From Inquilinus limosus_F (lineage in GTDB: Bacteria; Pseudomonadota; Alphaproteobacteria; DSM-16000; Inquilinaceae), in the NCBI RefSeq assembly GCF_051487185.1, contig NZ_JAHVDK010000024.1:66914-130913 (forward strand): 64,000 bases of DNA. Reading direction: 5' to 3'. Each line of letters opens with the position of its first letter. Positions within the stretch are counted from its first letter, which is position 1. Of this stretch, positions 25,786-34,751 are shown piece after piece. The translations under genes and the position numbers were made by a program. The notes under the pieces are model-generated. The model had not been told where the DNA came from. It did not search any database and saw only the letters and a program-made list of their open reading frames with translations.

Positions 25786-26145
25786 TCAGCGCCCCGGGAA
25801 CGCGCCCTCATACTGCTCCGGCTTGAAGCCGACCAGCAGCGTGCCGCCGATGTCGAGCACCGGCCGCTTGATCATCGATGGCTGGTCGAGCATCAGCCCG
25901 ATCGCCTTGGCCTCGGTCAGCCCTTCGCGGACGGCATCCGGCAGCTTGCGGAAGGTGGTGCCGGCGCGGTTCAGCAGCACCTCCCAACTGACCTTGCGCG
26001 CCCAGCCTTCGAGCGTGGCGCGGTCGATACCCGCCGCCTTGTAGTCGTGGAAGGCATAGGCGACGCCACGCTGGTCCAGCCACGCCCGCGCCTTCTTCAT
26101 CGTGTCGCAGTTCTTGATGCCGTAGATCGTGACCGCCTTCGCCAT
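25786..26145 (-). CDS. ArsC/Spx-type reductase (YffB-like), 119 aa
   Basis: A thioredoxin-fold ArsC family protein: IYGIKNCDTMKKARAWLD with the single N-terminal Cys, VSWEVLLNRAGTTFRKLP, and MIKRPVLDIGGTLLVGF in the cis-Pro region. YffB-like members resemble arsenate reductase, but arsenate activity is not established. ATG 26145 begins at the first beta strand; the long upstream frame is spurious. Confidence 0.9.
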   Translation of the reverse strand: MAKAVTIYGIKNCDTMKKARAWLDQRGVAYAFHDYKAAGIDRATLEGWARKVSWEVLLNRAGTTFRKLPDAVREGLTEAKAIGLMLDQPSMIKRPVLDIGGTLLVGFKPEQYEGAFPGR

Positions 26146-26207
26146 GTCGCTTCCGCTCTTGGTGCTGAGTCCTGTCGGACCGACCATAGGGACGGCGGAC
26201 GCGGCCG

Positions 26208-26834
26208 TCACCCGCGCAGCGGCCAGCGGCCGAGGATCAGGTAGCGGCTTTCGCCATAGAGGCTGTGGACGAGCGCGAAATCGCGCACCTGGATGGTGAT
26301 CGGCGCGTCGAGGAGCGCCTCGGGAACGACCTTCCGGTCGTACAGGATCGTCAGGTGCGGCCTGAGAGGCGGGCGGGATCCGTGCAGGCCGACCGCCTCC
26401 ATCGCCGGATCGAGGGCCTCGTACAGATCGAAGAGCGCGGCGTTCCCCTCCGCGCAACGGAGCACGACCGGCCGGGCTCCGCTGCCCGCCCCGAAGCTCG
26501 TCACTCGGTCGAATGTCACCTCGAATCGCGGCAGCTCGATCGTCCAGGCGGCGTGCATCGTCCGGTCGACCAGCGCGAAGGGCAAAGACTGGTACTGGCC
26601 CACGGACTGCAGCGAGATGTGCAGGACCTCCGGCGGCCGCAACTGTCCCCGCAGGCCGAGGTCAAGCCGCAGGGCCTCCGCCTGCGCCCGGATCATGGCG
26701 GCGTCGGCCGGCGATGGGAGGATCGCGAAGAAGATCTGGTCCGGCGACATCGAGGGCGTCTGCGGCGACCCGAAGTCCAGCGAGAGCTGCCTCGGATCGC
26801 CGCGCGACGTCCTGGAACTGCCGTTCGATGCCAC
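26208..26834 (-). CDS. 2'-5' RNA ligase / ThpR-like 2H phosphoesterase, 208 aa (copy 1)
   Basis: The two H-x-S/T motifs of the 2H superfamily are present: VLHISLQSV and LRPHLTILYD. It starts at GTG 26834 so that RQLSLDFG, a typical N-terminus for the family, is included; ATG 26750 is the alternative and would lose it. The protein probably acts on cyclic phosphates or 2'-5' bonds in RNA. A second, diverged copy lies at 34000-34587. Confidence 0.82.
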   Translation of the reverse strand: MASNGSSRTSRGDPRQLSLDFGSPQTPSMSPDQIFFAILPSPADAAMIRAQAEALRLDLGLRGQLRPPEVLHISLQSVGQYQSLPFALVDRTMHAAWTIELPRFEVTFDRVTSFGAGSGARPVVLRCAEGNAALFDLYEALDPAMEAVGLHGSRPPLRPHLTILYDRKVVPEALLDAPITIQVRDFALVHSLYGESRYLILGRWPLRG

Positions 26835-26993
26835 TCGGGATGGTCCGCTCCGCGACAGGTGAGCGAGACTACACCGCGGCGGGCTGGCCGGGGACCCTTG
26901 ATGGCTCGGCGGCATCGATTTCCCACGGAATAGCTGACACTCCCTGGCAGGTTGCGCCTGTATTCTCTCCCGGCGCAGCAGACGAGGCCGAGA

Positions 26994-27494
26994 ATGGGCA
27001 AGACGGCAGTGGGAAGAACCCGGAAAGCGCCGGCGGAGGTCGCGGAGGGCCGCTGCCTGTGCGGCCGGGTGCGGATCGAGATCGGCGTCCCCGCCCGCTG
27101 GGCCTGGCACGACCATTCCCGGGACAGCCGCCTGGCGCACGGCGCCGCCTACGCCACCTATGTCGGCTGCTGGCGCAGCCGCGTCCGCATCGTCAAGGGC
27201 GAGTCCGCCCTCGCCCGCTTCACAGAGGAGGACACAGGCCGGACGCGCAGCTTCTGCCGCCATTGCGGCACGCCGGTTCTCTACGAACGGTCGCAGTGGC
27301 GGCAGATGGTGAACATCCCGCGCGCGCTGTTCGAGACCCGCACCGGCCGCGAGCCGCTGTACCACATCGCCATCGAGCAGGCGCCGGAATGGACCTACAG
27401 GGGCGAGCCGCTGCGCCCGCTGAAGGGTTTTCCCGGCGTGGTGTGGACGCGTCCGAAGCGGAAGAAGCGGCCGCTGATGGACGACGGGTTCTAA
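26994..27494 (+). CDS. GFA-like (DUF636) zinc protein, 166 aa
   Basis: Starts with EGRCLCGRVRIEIG, the first GFA motif, and has FCRHCGTPVLYERS later. The middle CxCxxC zinc motif is replaced by HDHSRDSR, so zinc binding must differ from the standard. GFA proteins are often called glutathione-dependent formaldehyde-activating, but most members have unknown substrates. Its 3' end overlaps the convergent MFS gene by 4 bp. Confidence 0.85.
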   Translation: MGKTAVGRTRKAPAEVAEGRCLCGRVRIEIGVPARWAWHDHSRDSRLAHGAAYATYVGCWRSRVRIVKGESALARFTEEDTGRTRSFCRHCGTPVLYERSQWRQMVNIPRALFETRTGREPLYHIAIEQAPEWTYRGEPLRPLKGFPGVVWTRPKRKKRPLMDDGF

Positions 27495-28732
27495 GCGGCC
27501 TGGCGCACCGAGGCCGTGACCGCCACCGGCGCATCATCGATCGGGAAGTGCAGCAGCGCCGCCACCAGCCCGGCAACCGCGGTGGCGATCCAGACCAGGG
27601 CATAGGAGCCGGTGACGTCGAAGACGTAGCCGCCGGCCCAGGCGCCGAGGAACGACCCGATCTGGTGGCTGAGGAAGCAGACGCCGAACAGCGTGCCGAG
27701 ATGGCGCGTGCCGAACACCTTGGCCACGAGGCCGCTGGTCAGCGGCACGGTGCCCAGCCAGGTCAGGCCCATCACCGCGGCGAAGAGCACGACCGACGCC
27801 TCGCTCTTCGGCGCCAGGAAGAAGGCGGCGATGGCGGCGCCGCGGATCAGGTACAGCCAGCCGAGGACATGGTGCTGGCGGAAGCGGCCGCCGAGCCAGC
27901 CGCAGCCCCAGCTGCCGACCATGTTGAACAGCCCGACCAGCGCCAGCGCCGTGGCGCCGAGCCCTGCCGGCATGTGGCACAGCAGCAGGTAGTTCGGCAG
28001 ATGCGTGCCGATGAAGGCGAGCTGGAAGCCGCAGGTGAAGAAGCCGAGGGTCAGCAGCCGGTAGCCGCGATGGCCGAGCGCCTGCGCCACCGCCGCACGC
28101 AGCGGCAGCGCTGCCTCCGCCGGCGCCGGTGCGGCGCCGTCGCGCCGGTCCAGGAACAGCCCGAGCGGCGCCACGGCGACCAGGCAGCCGGCGAGCACGA
28201 GCAGCGACGCCGTGGTGCCCGATAGATCCGTGACCCATTGCGCAAGTGGCACCAGCAGCACCTGGCCGAGCGAACCGCCGGCGCTGGCGAGACCCATCGC
28301 CATGCTGCGCTTCTCCGGCGGCGCCGCGCGGCCCAGGGCGGTCAGCACCACGCCGAAGGTGGTGCAGCTGATGCCGATGCCGACCAGGAGGCCGAGGCCG
28401 AGCACCAGCATCGCCCCCGACGACGCCATGGCGGTGAGGACCAGCCCGGCGGCGAAGGCGACCGCGCCGAAGGCCACCACCGGCGCCGAGCCCCAGCGGT
28501 CGGCGGCGGCGCCGGCGAAGGGCTGGGCGAAGCCCCAGACCAGGTTGTGCACGGCGATGGCGAAGGCGGTGAGCATGACCGGCAGGCCGCGGTCGAAGGA
28601 GAACGGGCCGATGAACAGGCCGAAGGTCTGCCGCGAGCCCATGGCGGCGCTCATGATCAGCGCCCCGGCCAGGATCACCAGCCCCGCCCGGATGCCGGGG
28701 GATGCGAAATGCCGTCCTTCGGTCGCCGCCAT
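27491..28732 (-). CDS. MFS transporter, 413 aa
   Basis: About twelve hydrophobic helices. The N-terminal half has AAMGSRQTFGLFIGPF and the loop AGAAADRWGSAPVVAFGA, the MFS motif A region. The second half resembles the first. Related members include monocarboxylate and oxalate/formate-like carriers; the substrate is unknown. Start ATG 28732, ten codons into the frame. Confidence 0.87.
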   Translation of the reverse strand: MAATEGRHFASPGIRAGLVILAGALIMSAAMGSRQTFGLFIGPFSFDRGLPVMLTAFAIAVHNLVWGFAQPFAGAAADRWGSAPVVAFGAVAFAAGLVLTAMASSGAMLVLGLGLLVGIGISCTTFGVVLTALGRAAPPEKRSMAMGLASAGGSLGQVLLVPLAQWVTDLSGTTASLLVLAGCLVAVAPLGLFLDRRDGAAPAPAEAALPLRAAVAQALGHRGYRLLTLGFFTCGFQLAFIGTHLPNYLLLCHMPAGLGATALALVGLFNMVGSWGCGWLGGRFRQHHVLGWLYLIRGAAIAAFFLAPKSEASVVLFAAVMGLTWLGTVPLTSGLVAKVFGTRHLGTLFGVCFLSHQIGSFLGAWAGGYVFDVTGSYALVWIATAVAGLVAALLHFPIDDAPVAVTASVRQAA

Positions 28733-28864
28733 GGTCCGGGCCCTCCTCGCCCGCCCCACACAATGGCAATCGGCGGAGGGGCCGGCAAAAGAGAAGGTTT
28801 CGCTGACGGGTGAAGGATGCTCACCTGGTCTCGGCCGGGTCTCCCAGGTCGGTCAGCTCAAAGG

Positions 28865-28952
28865 ATCGTCATTGCGAGCGCAGCGAAGCAATCCAGGGCC
28901 GCAAGAGCGGAGGCATGGATTGCTTCGTCCGCTTCGCCTCCTCGCAATGACG
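28865..28952. repeat. REP/BIME-like long inverted repeat, copy 2
   Basis: CGTCATTGCGAG and CTCGCAATGACG form the outer arms around the same GCAGCGAAGCAATCCAGGGC core as copy 1. It lies between the MFS and LysR genes, both on the minus strand. Confidence 0.85.
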
Positions 28953-28986
28953 GCTTGGGGTGTCGTAAGCCCGGGGCTGAACAGCC

Positions 28987-29916
28987 TCAGGCGATCCGCC
29001 TCCCCTCGCCTTCGGCGGCACCCCGCCCGAACGCCTCGACCTCGCGCAGCAGCCAGCGCTTGAAGCCCAGCAGGTCCGGGCGGCGGTCCGCCCCTTCGGC
29101 ACTGACCAGCCAATAGGCGGTCTCGGCGTCGATGGACGGAAGGTCGAGCTCGACCAACGCCCCGGACGCGAGTTCCGGGCCGACCAGCAGGCGCCGCCCC
29201 AGGGCGATGCCGAGCCCTATGGCGGCGGCCTCGAACGCCATCTGGATGGTGTCGACCCGCAGCCCGCCGGCGAGGTCGACGCCGTCGATCCCGGTCCGCT
29301 CCAGCCAGGCCTGCCAATCTTCGCTGGCCGGGGTGACATGGATCAGCGTGGCCCGGCGCAGATCGACGGTTCCGTTCTCACGCCGCAGAATCTCGCGATA
29401 GGCCGGGCTGCACACCGGGACCAGCGTGTCGCCGAACAGCCGGGTCCAGCTGGCCCCGGCCGCGGTCGCCCGGCTCATCCGGATGGCGAAGTCGAAGCCG
29501 TCGACCGGGAAACCGACCTGCCGCCGCGAGGTGTCGACGGTGACGCCGATGGTCGGCCAGCGCTCGCCGAAGCGGTGCAGCCGCGGCAGCAGCCAGCGGG
29601 CGGCGAAGGTCGGCGCGCAGCTCACCGTAATCGTCCGGCGCTCGCCGCTGCCCGGCAAGCGCTGAGTGCCGATGGCGATCAGGGACAGCGCCTCGGAGAC
29701 ATAGGGCAGGTAGTCCGCCCCTTCCGGCGTCAGCGACAGCTTGCGGGGCTCACGCACGAACAGCTCGACGCCCAGCGCCCGCTCCAGCCCGACGATGCCG
29801 TGGCTGACGGCGCTGGGCGTCACGTTCAGCTCGGCGGCGGCGAGCTTGAAGCTGAGATGGCGCCCCGCCGCCTCGAAGAAGCGAAGGGACGAGAGCGGCG
29901 GCAGGCGAAGCGGCAT
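28987..29916 (-). CDS. LysR regulator, GcvA-like, 309 aa
   Basis: N-terminal winged helix: LSSLRFFEAAGRHLSFKLAAAELNVTPSAVSHGIVGLERALGVELFVRE. The co-inducer domain follows. The PPLSSLRFFEAAGRHLS start is the hallmark of GcvA-type LysR proteins. It is not paired with an obvious divergent target; the neighbouring arginase gene is on the same strand. Confidence 0.92.
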   Translation of the reverse strand: MPLRLPPLSSLRFFEAAGRHLSFKLAAAELNVTPSAVSHGIVGLERALGVELFVREPRKLSLTPEGADYLPYVSEALSLIAIGTQRLPGSGERRTITVSCAPTFAARWLLPRLHRFGERWPTIGVTVDTSRRQVGFPVDGFDFAIRMSRATAAGASWTRLFGDTLVPVCSPAYREILRRENGTVDLRRATLIHVTPASEDWQAWLERTGIDGVDLAGGLRVDTIQMAFEAAAIGLGIALGRRLLVGPELASGALVELDLPSIDAETAYWLVSAEGADRRPDLLGFKRWLLREVEAFGRGAAEGEGRRIA

Positions 29917-29964
29917 CCGGCAACCCCAACGGCAACCCGGCTCGGACCATGGGGCGAAAGCATA

Positions 29965-30852
29965 TTACGAGCGCAGTCCCCGGGCGATGGCGTCGACGAA
30001 GCGTGCCGCGATGGCGCCGCCGGGATCCAGCGCCGGGTTGAAGATCGTGATGTCGACCCCGGCCATCCTGCCGCTCGCCGTCGCGGCGCGGAGGACCGTC
30101 GCCAGCTCGTCGAAGGACAGGCCATCCGGGATCCGGTAGTCGACCGCCGGCATGACCGCATCGTCGAGCACGTCGGCATCGAGATGGAGCCAGAAGCCGA
30201 GGAGACCGGGGCGGGTCAGCCGCTGCAGAGCGCGCTCCGCCGCGGCGTTGGCGCCGGCCTGCCGAACCGCCGCGAGGTCGAGCAGCTCGATGATAGTGTC
30301 CGCGATCCGCTGGCTGCCGAACTGTTCCGCGATCTCGGCGTCGCGGGGCCCGAACGCGACCACGTCCTCGTCGCGGACCAGCGGCCGCAGCCCTTCCAGA
30401 TCCGAGATCACGGCGGGGCCGCGGCCGGTGGCCAGCGCCAGCTCCATCGACGCCGCCTCGCCGTTCGGCTCGGCCTCCGGCTGGTAGAAATCGGCATGGC
30501 CGTCGAGGAACAGGAGGCCGAAGCGCCCGCGGCGGCGCAGCGACAGCAGGCAGCCGAGCAGGATCGAGCAGTCGCCGCCCAGCACCACCGGCACCTCGCC
30601 GGCCCCGCGCACGAGCCCGACGGCGTTCGCGAGGGTGGAAGAATAGGCGGCGATGCCGGTCGGGTTGAGCAGCATCGTCCCGGGGTCGCGCCGCGGATCG
30701 TAGGGCGGCGGCGCGACCCGCCCGGCCCGCCGCGCCCCCAGCCTTTCGGCGAGGCCCGCCCCGAGCAGAGCCTCGGGCAGCCGCTCGACCCCTTTCGGAA
30801 ACAGCCCCAGCACCGAAGGCGCTTCGATGATCGCATAGCGGGGACGGGTCAC
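29965..30852 (-). CDS. arginase/agmatinase-fold ureohydrolase, 295 aa
   Basis: Manganese-binding motifs in order: VLGGDCSIL (~92), LDGHADFY (~117), LHLDADVLDD (~224), and GVDITIFNPALDP (~267). The family hydrolyses guanidino compounds to urea. Which substrate (arginine, agmatine or formiminoglutamate) cannot be told by eye. The GTG at 30852 has ACAGGAGG seven bases upstream; a much longer frame to 32097 is spurious because it runs through the divergent CapA gene. Confidence 0.88.
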   Translation of the reverse strand: MTRPRYAIIEAPSVLGLFPKGVERLPEALLGAGLAERLGARRAGRVAPPPYDPRRDPGTMLLNPTGIAAYSSTLANAVGLVRGAGEVPVVLGGDCSILLGCLLSLRRRGRFGLLFLDGHADFYQPEAEPNGEAASMELALATGRGPAVISDLEGLRPLVRDEDVVAFGPRDAEIAEQFGSQRIADTIIELLDLAAVRQAGANAAAERALQRLTRPGLLGFWLHLDADVLDDAVMPAVDYRIPDGLSFDELATVLRAATASGRMAGVDITIFNPALDPGGAIAARFVDAIARGLRS

Positions 30853-31008
30853 GGCGACGCCTCCTGTCCAGGCCGGCGCAGGCCGGCTCCGCTGCAGTCT
30901 AACCGGATCGGCGCAACCCGGGTTCCTCGCGCCCGGCGGAAGGATCGGATCGGATGGCGGATTGCCGCGTTCTTCTGATGAATACTCAACACGGGGAGCC
31001 GACGCGGA

Positions 31009-32112
31009 GTGCAGGCAATCAAGCTCTTCCTGACCGGCGACGTGATGACCGGGCGCGGCATCGACCAGGTGCTGCCCTGGCCCTGCGAGCCCGGCCTGTA
31101 CGAGCGCCATGTGACCTCGGCCAGGCAATATGTCGCGCTCGCCGAGGAGGCGAACGGGCCGCTGCCCTGGCCGGTCGACCTGCTGTACCCGTGGGGCGAT
31201 GCCCTGGCGGAGCCGGCGGAGCGCCGCGTCGACCTTCGCATCATCAATCTCGAAACCAGCGTGACGCGCCATTCCGTGCCGGAGCTGAAGGGCATCAACT
31301 ATCGCATGAGCCCGGAGAACTTCGCCTGCATCACGGCGGCCGGCATCGATTGCTGCGTCCTGGCCAACAATCACGTCCTCGACTGGGGCAGGCCGGGACT
31401 CATCGAGACTCTCGACACGATCGCAGCGTCGGGTATCCCGGCGCCGGGCGCCGGCCGCGGCATCGCCGAGGCGACGGCGCCCGCCATCCTCCCGCTTCCG
31501 GAGCGAGGCCGGGTCCTGGTCTATGCCGCCGCCTCTGCGGACAGCGGCGTGCCGCAGAGCTGGCTGGCCGGGCCCGACAGACCCGGGGTCAACCTCCTGA
31601 CCGACCTGTCGGCCGATACCGCCCGGCGGATCGGGGCGCAGCTCGAGACCGCCAGCCAGGCCGGCGACATCATGATCGTCTCGATCCACTGGGGCGGGAA
31701 CTGGGGATACGGGATCTCCCGCTCCCATCGCGCCTTCGCCCATGCGCTGATCGACGAGGCCGGCATCGACCTGGTGCACGGCCATTCGTCGCATCACCCG
31801 AAAGCGATCGAAGTGCATCACGGCCGGCTGATCCTCTATGGCTGCGGCGACTTCATCACCGACTACGAGGGGATCACCGGCTACGAGGCGTTTCGGGACG
31901 ATCTCGTGCTCATGTACCTGCCGGTCCTGGCGGCGGACGGCGCGCTGCAGGACCTGACGATGGTGCCGTTCCAGCTGCGGCAGCTCCGGCTCAATCGGGC
32001 GGAACCAGGCGACATCGGATGGCTCCGCGGCACGCTCGATCGCGAATGCCGCCGCTTCGACGGCGGCGTCGTGCAGGACGACACCGGGGCGCTTCATCTC
32101 GAATGGGTGTAG
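31009..32112 (+). CDS. CapA-family poly-gamma-glutamate-type metallophosphoesterase, 367 aa
   Basis: CapA signatures: FLTGDVMTGRGID, IINLETSVTRH, LANNHVLDWG, IVSIHWGGNW, and VHGHSSHHPKAIEVHHG then LYGCGDFITDY. There is no signal peptide, so it is probably cytoplasmic, and no capB/capC genes accompany it, so a role in polyglutamate capsule is unlikely. It starts at GTG 31009 and diverges from the arginase gene. Confidence 0.88.
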   Translation: MQAIKLFLTGDVMTGRGIDQVLPWPCEPGLYERHVTSARQYVALAEEANGPLPWPVDLLYPWGDALAEPAERRVDLRIINLETSVTRHSVPELKGINYRMSPENFACITAAGIDCCVLANNHVLDWGRPGLIETLDTIAASGIPAPGAGRGIAEATAPAILPLPERGRVLVYAAASADSGVPQSWLAGPDRPGVNLLTDLSADTARRIGAQLETASQAGDIMIVSIHWGGNWGYGISRSHRAFAHALIDEAGIDLVHGHSSHHPKAIEVHHGRLILYGCGDFITDYEGITGYEAFRDDLVLMYLPVLAADGALQDLTMVPFQLRQLRLNRAEPGDIGWLRGTLDRECRRFDGGVVQDDTGALHLEWV

Positions 32113-32121
32113 GTGCGACGC

Positions 32122-32592
32122 TCAGGCCTGCCGCGTGTAGGTGGCGTGCAACTCCGCCTCATCGAGGACATGGCCGGCGATCGCCTTCTCGAACCGCTTG
32201 CGGTCAAGGCCCGGCGGCGCCTCGACCGGACGGTCCAGAGCAAGCAGGCGGAAGCGGTACCGGAAGGTGCGGCCGAGCGTTCCCTGCGGGCCTTGATAGC
32301 CGTCCCCGTCCAGCGAGTTCCGGCCGTGGAACAGATGCAGCGGCTCCTCGGGCTCGTGCTGGTGCTTGAAGCCCGCAGGCAGGCCGTCGAGCTCGGCCGG
32401 GATCTTGTAGGCGAGCCAATGCAGCCACGGTTCGCGGGTGGCGGGGGTCACGCCTTCGAACAGGATCGCCAGCTCGCGCGTGCCGTCGGGGAGATCGGAC
32501 CAGCGCAAGGGCGGCGAGACGTTGTGGCCGTCCCGGGTGAATTCGACCGGGATCTCCTGGCCGTCCTCGAAGGCTTCGCTCCAGAGGCGCAT
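32122..32592 (-). CDS. PEBP-family (YbhB/YbcL) protein, 156 aa
   Basis: MRLWSEAFEDGQEIPVEFTRDGHNVSPPLRW opens a phosphatidylethanolamine-binding-like beta-fold; AILFEGVTP, WLHWLAYKIP and QGPQGTLGRTFRYRFRLLALD are family hallmarks. Bacterial YbhB proteins are cytoplasmic with no defined function. It lies five bases after the upstream gene on the same strand, so the two are likely co-transcribed. Confidence 0.9.
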   Translation of the reverse strand: MRLWSEAFEDGQEIPVEFTRDGHNVSPPLRWSDLPDGTRELAILFEGVTPATREPWLHWLAYKIPAELDGLPAGFKHQHEPEEPLHLFHGRNSLDGDGYQGPQGTLGRTFRYRFRLLALDRPVEAPPGLDRKRFEKAIAGHVLDEAELHATYTRQA

Positions 32593-32597
32593 CGCCG

Positions 32598-33383
32598 CTA
32601 CCGCCACTTGCCCTTGAGCAACGGCTCGATCGGGTGCTCGCGCGGCGACATCTTGAGCTGGCGAAAAATGTCCGCCTTCTGGGCCGTCTCGTGCTCGGCC
32701 TCGATGTCGATGTCATAGGCCCGCTCGGGATCGGTGCGCGCCCCGACCAGGACGAACTCGGCGCCCTCGTAGTCGAGCAGATGCGGATCCTCGGTGGCGA
32801 AGCGCCGGCCGCGGAACTCCCGCTCCAGCGTCTTCGGATAATGCGCCTCCTCCCGCTCGGGCAGCCCCGAACCGGGCGGCGATGGCTTCTCCGGATTCTT
32901 GACCGACAGGATGTAGGCGGCCTGGCGCTCGATCTTCAGCTCCTTCTGGACCTCGCCGGGCCGCTCCGGCAGCTCGAGCTCATAGGTCAGATGCAGGTTC
33001 CGTCCGCGCCGGACCAGCGCATAGACGCCCTCCCCCGCCGGCCGCACGGCCGCCAGCGTGCGTTCGCCGCGCGTCTTAGTCGGATAATGGTGCTCCCGGA
33101 ACTCCTCTTCCACCTCCCGGCCGCTCTTCACCGCGTCGATGAAGCCCCATATGCGCTCATGGTCGTGGGCCTCGGGCAGGTGCTTGCGGCCGAGCACCGC
33201 GACACGGAACCTGCTCTGTCCTTCCGGCTTCATCACCATGTAGAAGCGCTGGACATCGCCCAGGCCTTCGGCCTCGCCCTCCTCGATGCGGGGCCGGTAC
33301 ACGAAATAGATGTCGCCCTTCTCGACGATCTCCTCGTCGACCTCGGGCTGGTGCCGTTCCTGCTTCTTCCGCACGGAAACCAT
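32598..33383 (-). CDS. conserved hypothetical protein, 261 aa
   Basis: Starts ...KKQERHQPEVDEEIVEKGDIYFVYRPRIEEGEAEGLGDVQRFYMVM. Highly charged, soluble, no signal. The IYFVYRP...RFYMVMKPE...RVAVLGRKHLP pattern looks like a small beta domain repeated with ILSVKNPEKPSP in the middle. The family is known to recur with PEBP genes in alphaproteobacteria as far as I recall; its function is not known to me. Confidence 0.75.
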   Translation of the reverse strand: MVSVRKKQERHQPEVDEEIVEKGDIYFVYRPRIEEGEAEGLGDVQRFYMVMKPEGQSRFRVAVLGRKHLPEAHDHERIWGFIDAVKSGREVEEEFREHHYPTKTRGERTLAAVRPAGEGVYALVRRGRNLHLTYELELPERPGEVQKELKIERQAAYILSVKNPEKPSPPGSGLPEREEAHYPKTLEREFRGRRFATEDPHLLDYEGAEFVLVGARTDPERAYDIDIEAEHETAQKADIFRQLKMSPREHPIEPLLKGKWR

Positions 33384-33456
33384 AGCGCAGGGCCTCGAAG
33401 TGGCATCTGCTGATGCCAACAGGACGTCCCGGCATAGGTTCCCGGCCAGGATGAAG

Positions 33457-33885
33457 CTATCGCCGCTCCTTGTCCGTCGGCTCCGATATGCCCTTGAGCG
33501 CGCTCTCGGCCGCCTCTTCCTCGGAGCGCCCGAGATCGGCAAGGGCGATGACGCCGACCAGCCGCTTGTTGCGGTTCAGCACAGGCAGCCGGCGCACCTG
33601 GTGCTGCGCCATGACTTCGGCGGCCCGATCCACCTCGTCATCCTCGAAGCAGTAGCAGATGCCCTCCGACATCACCTCGCGCACCGTCGTGGTGCCGGGA
33701 TTGCGCTCGTCGGCGACCGCGCGCATCACGATGTCGCGGTCCGTCACCATCCCGATCAGGCGGTCGTTCTCGCCGACCGGCAGCGCCCCGATGTTGTCGG
33801 CGCGCATCCGCCGAGCCACGTCGCGAATGGTCATGTTGGGGTCGGCGAGCTGGACGTTGGTGTGCATGATCTCCTGGACTTGCAT
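33457..33885 (-). CDS. tandem CBS-domain protein, 142 aa
   Basis: Two CBS repeats (~1-60 and ~70-125): VQEIMHTNVQLADPNMTIRDVARRMRADNIGALPVGENDRLIGMVTDRDI, then VREVMSEGI...RRLPVLNRNKRLVGVIALADL. Stand-alone CBS pairs bind adenosyl ligands and sense energy or redox state. The partner is unknown. Confidence 0.92.
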   Translation of the reverse strand: MQVQEIMHTNVQLADPNMTIRDVARRMRADNIGALPVGENDRLIGMVTDRDIVMRAVADERNPGTTTVREVMSEGICYCFEDDEVDRAAEVMAQHQVRRLPVLNRNKRLVGVIALADLGRSEEEAAESALKGISEPTDKERR

Positions 33886-33999
33886 GGCTGCTCTCCTCTC
33901 AGACGAATGTCGTCATTGGAGCAACGGCCCCGGCGCGCCGATGGTGCCTCGGGATCGTGACATGTCCGTCCGCCGACGCGCGCGCGGCGCCTCCAGGAG

Positions 34000-34587
34000 T
34001 CAGGCCTGCAGCGACCAGCGGTCGATCACCTCATACCGGGTGAGCCCCAGCCGGCTGTGGATCAGGGCAAAGTCCTTGACCACGAAGCGGATCGGCTCGA
34101 TCGCCTGCTCCGGGATCGCGTCCGGCCCGTAGGACAAAGTCATGTGCGGCGTGAACTCCGCCGCTGCCTTCAGCCCGCTCCTGGTCAGGGCGATGCCGAG
34201 ACTCCGGAAGAGCTCCACCAGGGCTTCACCTCCCTCGCCGAGCAGGACCAGCGGCCGCCGGCCCTTCTTGTGCGGCGCCGCCTCGAAGCTCTTCACGAAG
34301 CGGAAGGCCACCTCGAATGGTCCCATGGAAACGGCCTTCCCGGCCTGTTGCGCCGCATAGACGAACTTGGTGCGCAGACGCTTGTAGTCGCCGACATGAT
34401 GCAGCGAGACGTGCAGCCGGTCGGTCCTGAGCCGTGTTCCCATGAGACGATATTCGGAGAAGAACCCGTCGCCGAACCGCGCCACGCGGTCGCGTGTCTC
34501 GTCATCCGGCAGGACACAAAAGAACACGCGCTCCGGCCGCCTGGGCCTGTCGGAAAGGGGTTCGTAGAAGTTGAAGACGCCCTGCAT
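34000..34587 (-). CDS. 2'-5' RNA ligase / ThpR-like 2H phosphoesterase, 195 aa (copy 2)
   Basis: Both 2H motifs are present: RLHVSLHHV and FTPHMTLSYG. The protein starts MQGVFNFYEPLSD before RVFFCVLPDDE, matching copy 1 in layout (an aromatic LSLDF/NFYE motif and a DFALIHS C-terminal strand) while being clearly diverged. Probably a paralogue from an old duplication. Confidence 0.85.
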   Translation of the reverse strand: MQGVFNFYEPLSDRPRRPERVFFCVLPDDETRDRVARFGDGFFSEYRLMGTRLRTDRLHVSLHHVGDYKRLRTKFVYAAQQAGKAVSMGPFEVAFRFVKSFEAAPHKKGRRPLVLLGEGGEALVELFRSLGIALTRSGLKAAAEFTPHMTLSYGPDAIPEQAIEPIRFVVKDFALIHSRLGLTRYEVIDRWSLQA

Positions 34588-34751
34588 GGCCGCACCTCCG
34601 CAATGAACCCTCCTGACCTCTCCGATTCAAATGAGAAAAGGGACAATGTTATTGTCACTTGACCGAATTGCGCGATCCGATTCTAATTCACCGACAGCAT
34701 ATCTGATTGCATTTAACGCATTTCAACTGGCGCACTTATGCGGGGTGGAAG

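Noticed and set aside
30853..32097. An N-terminal extension of the arginase-like gene
   Set aside because: It runs antisense through the CapA gene; the GTG at 30852 has a strong ribosome site.
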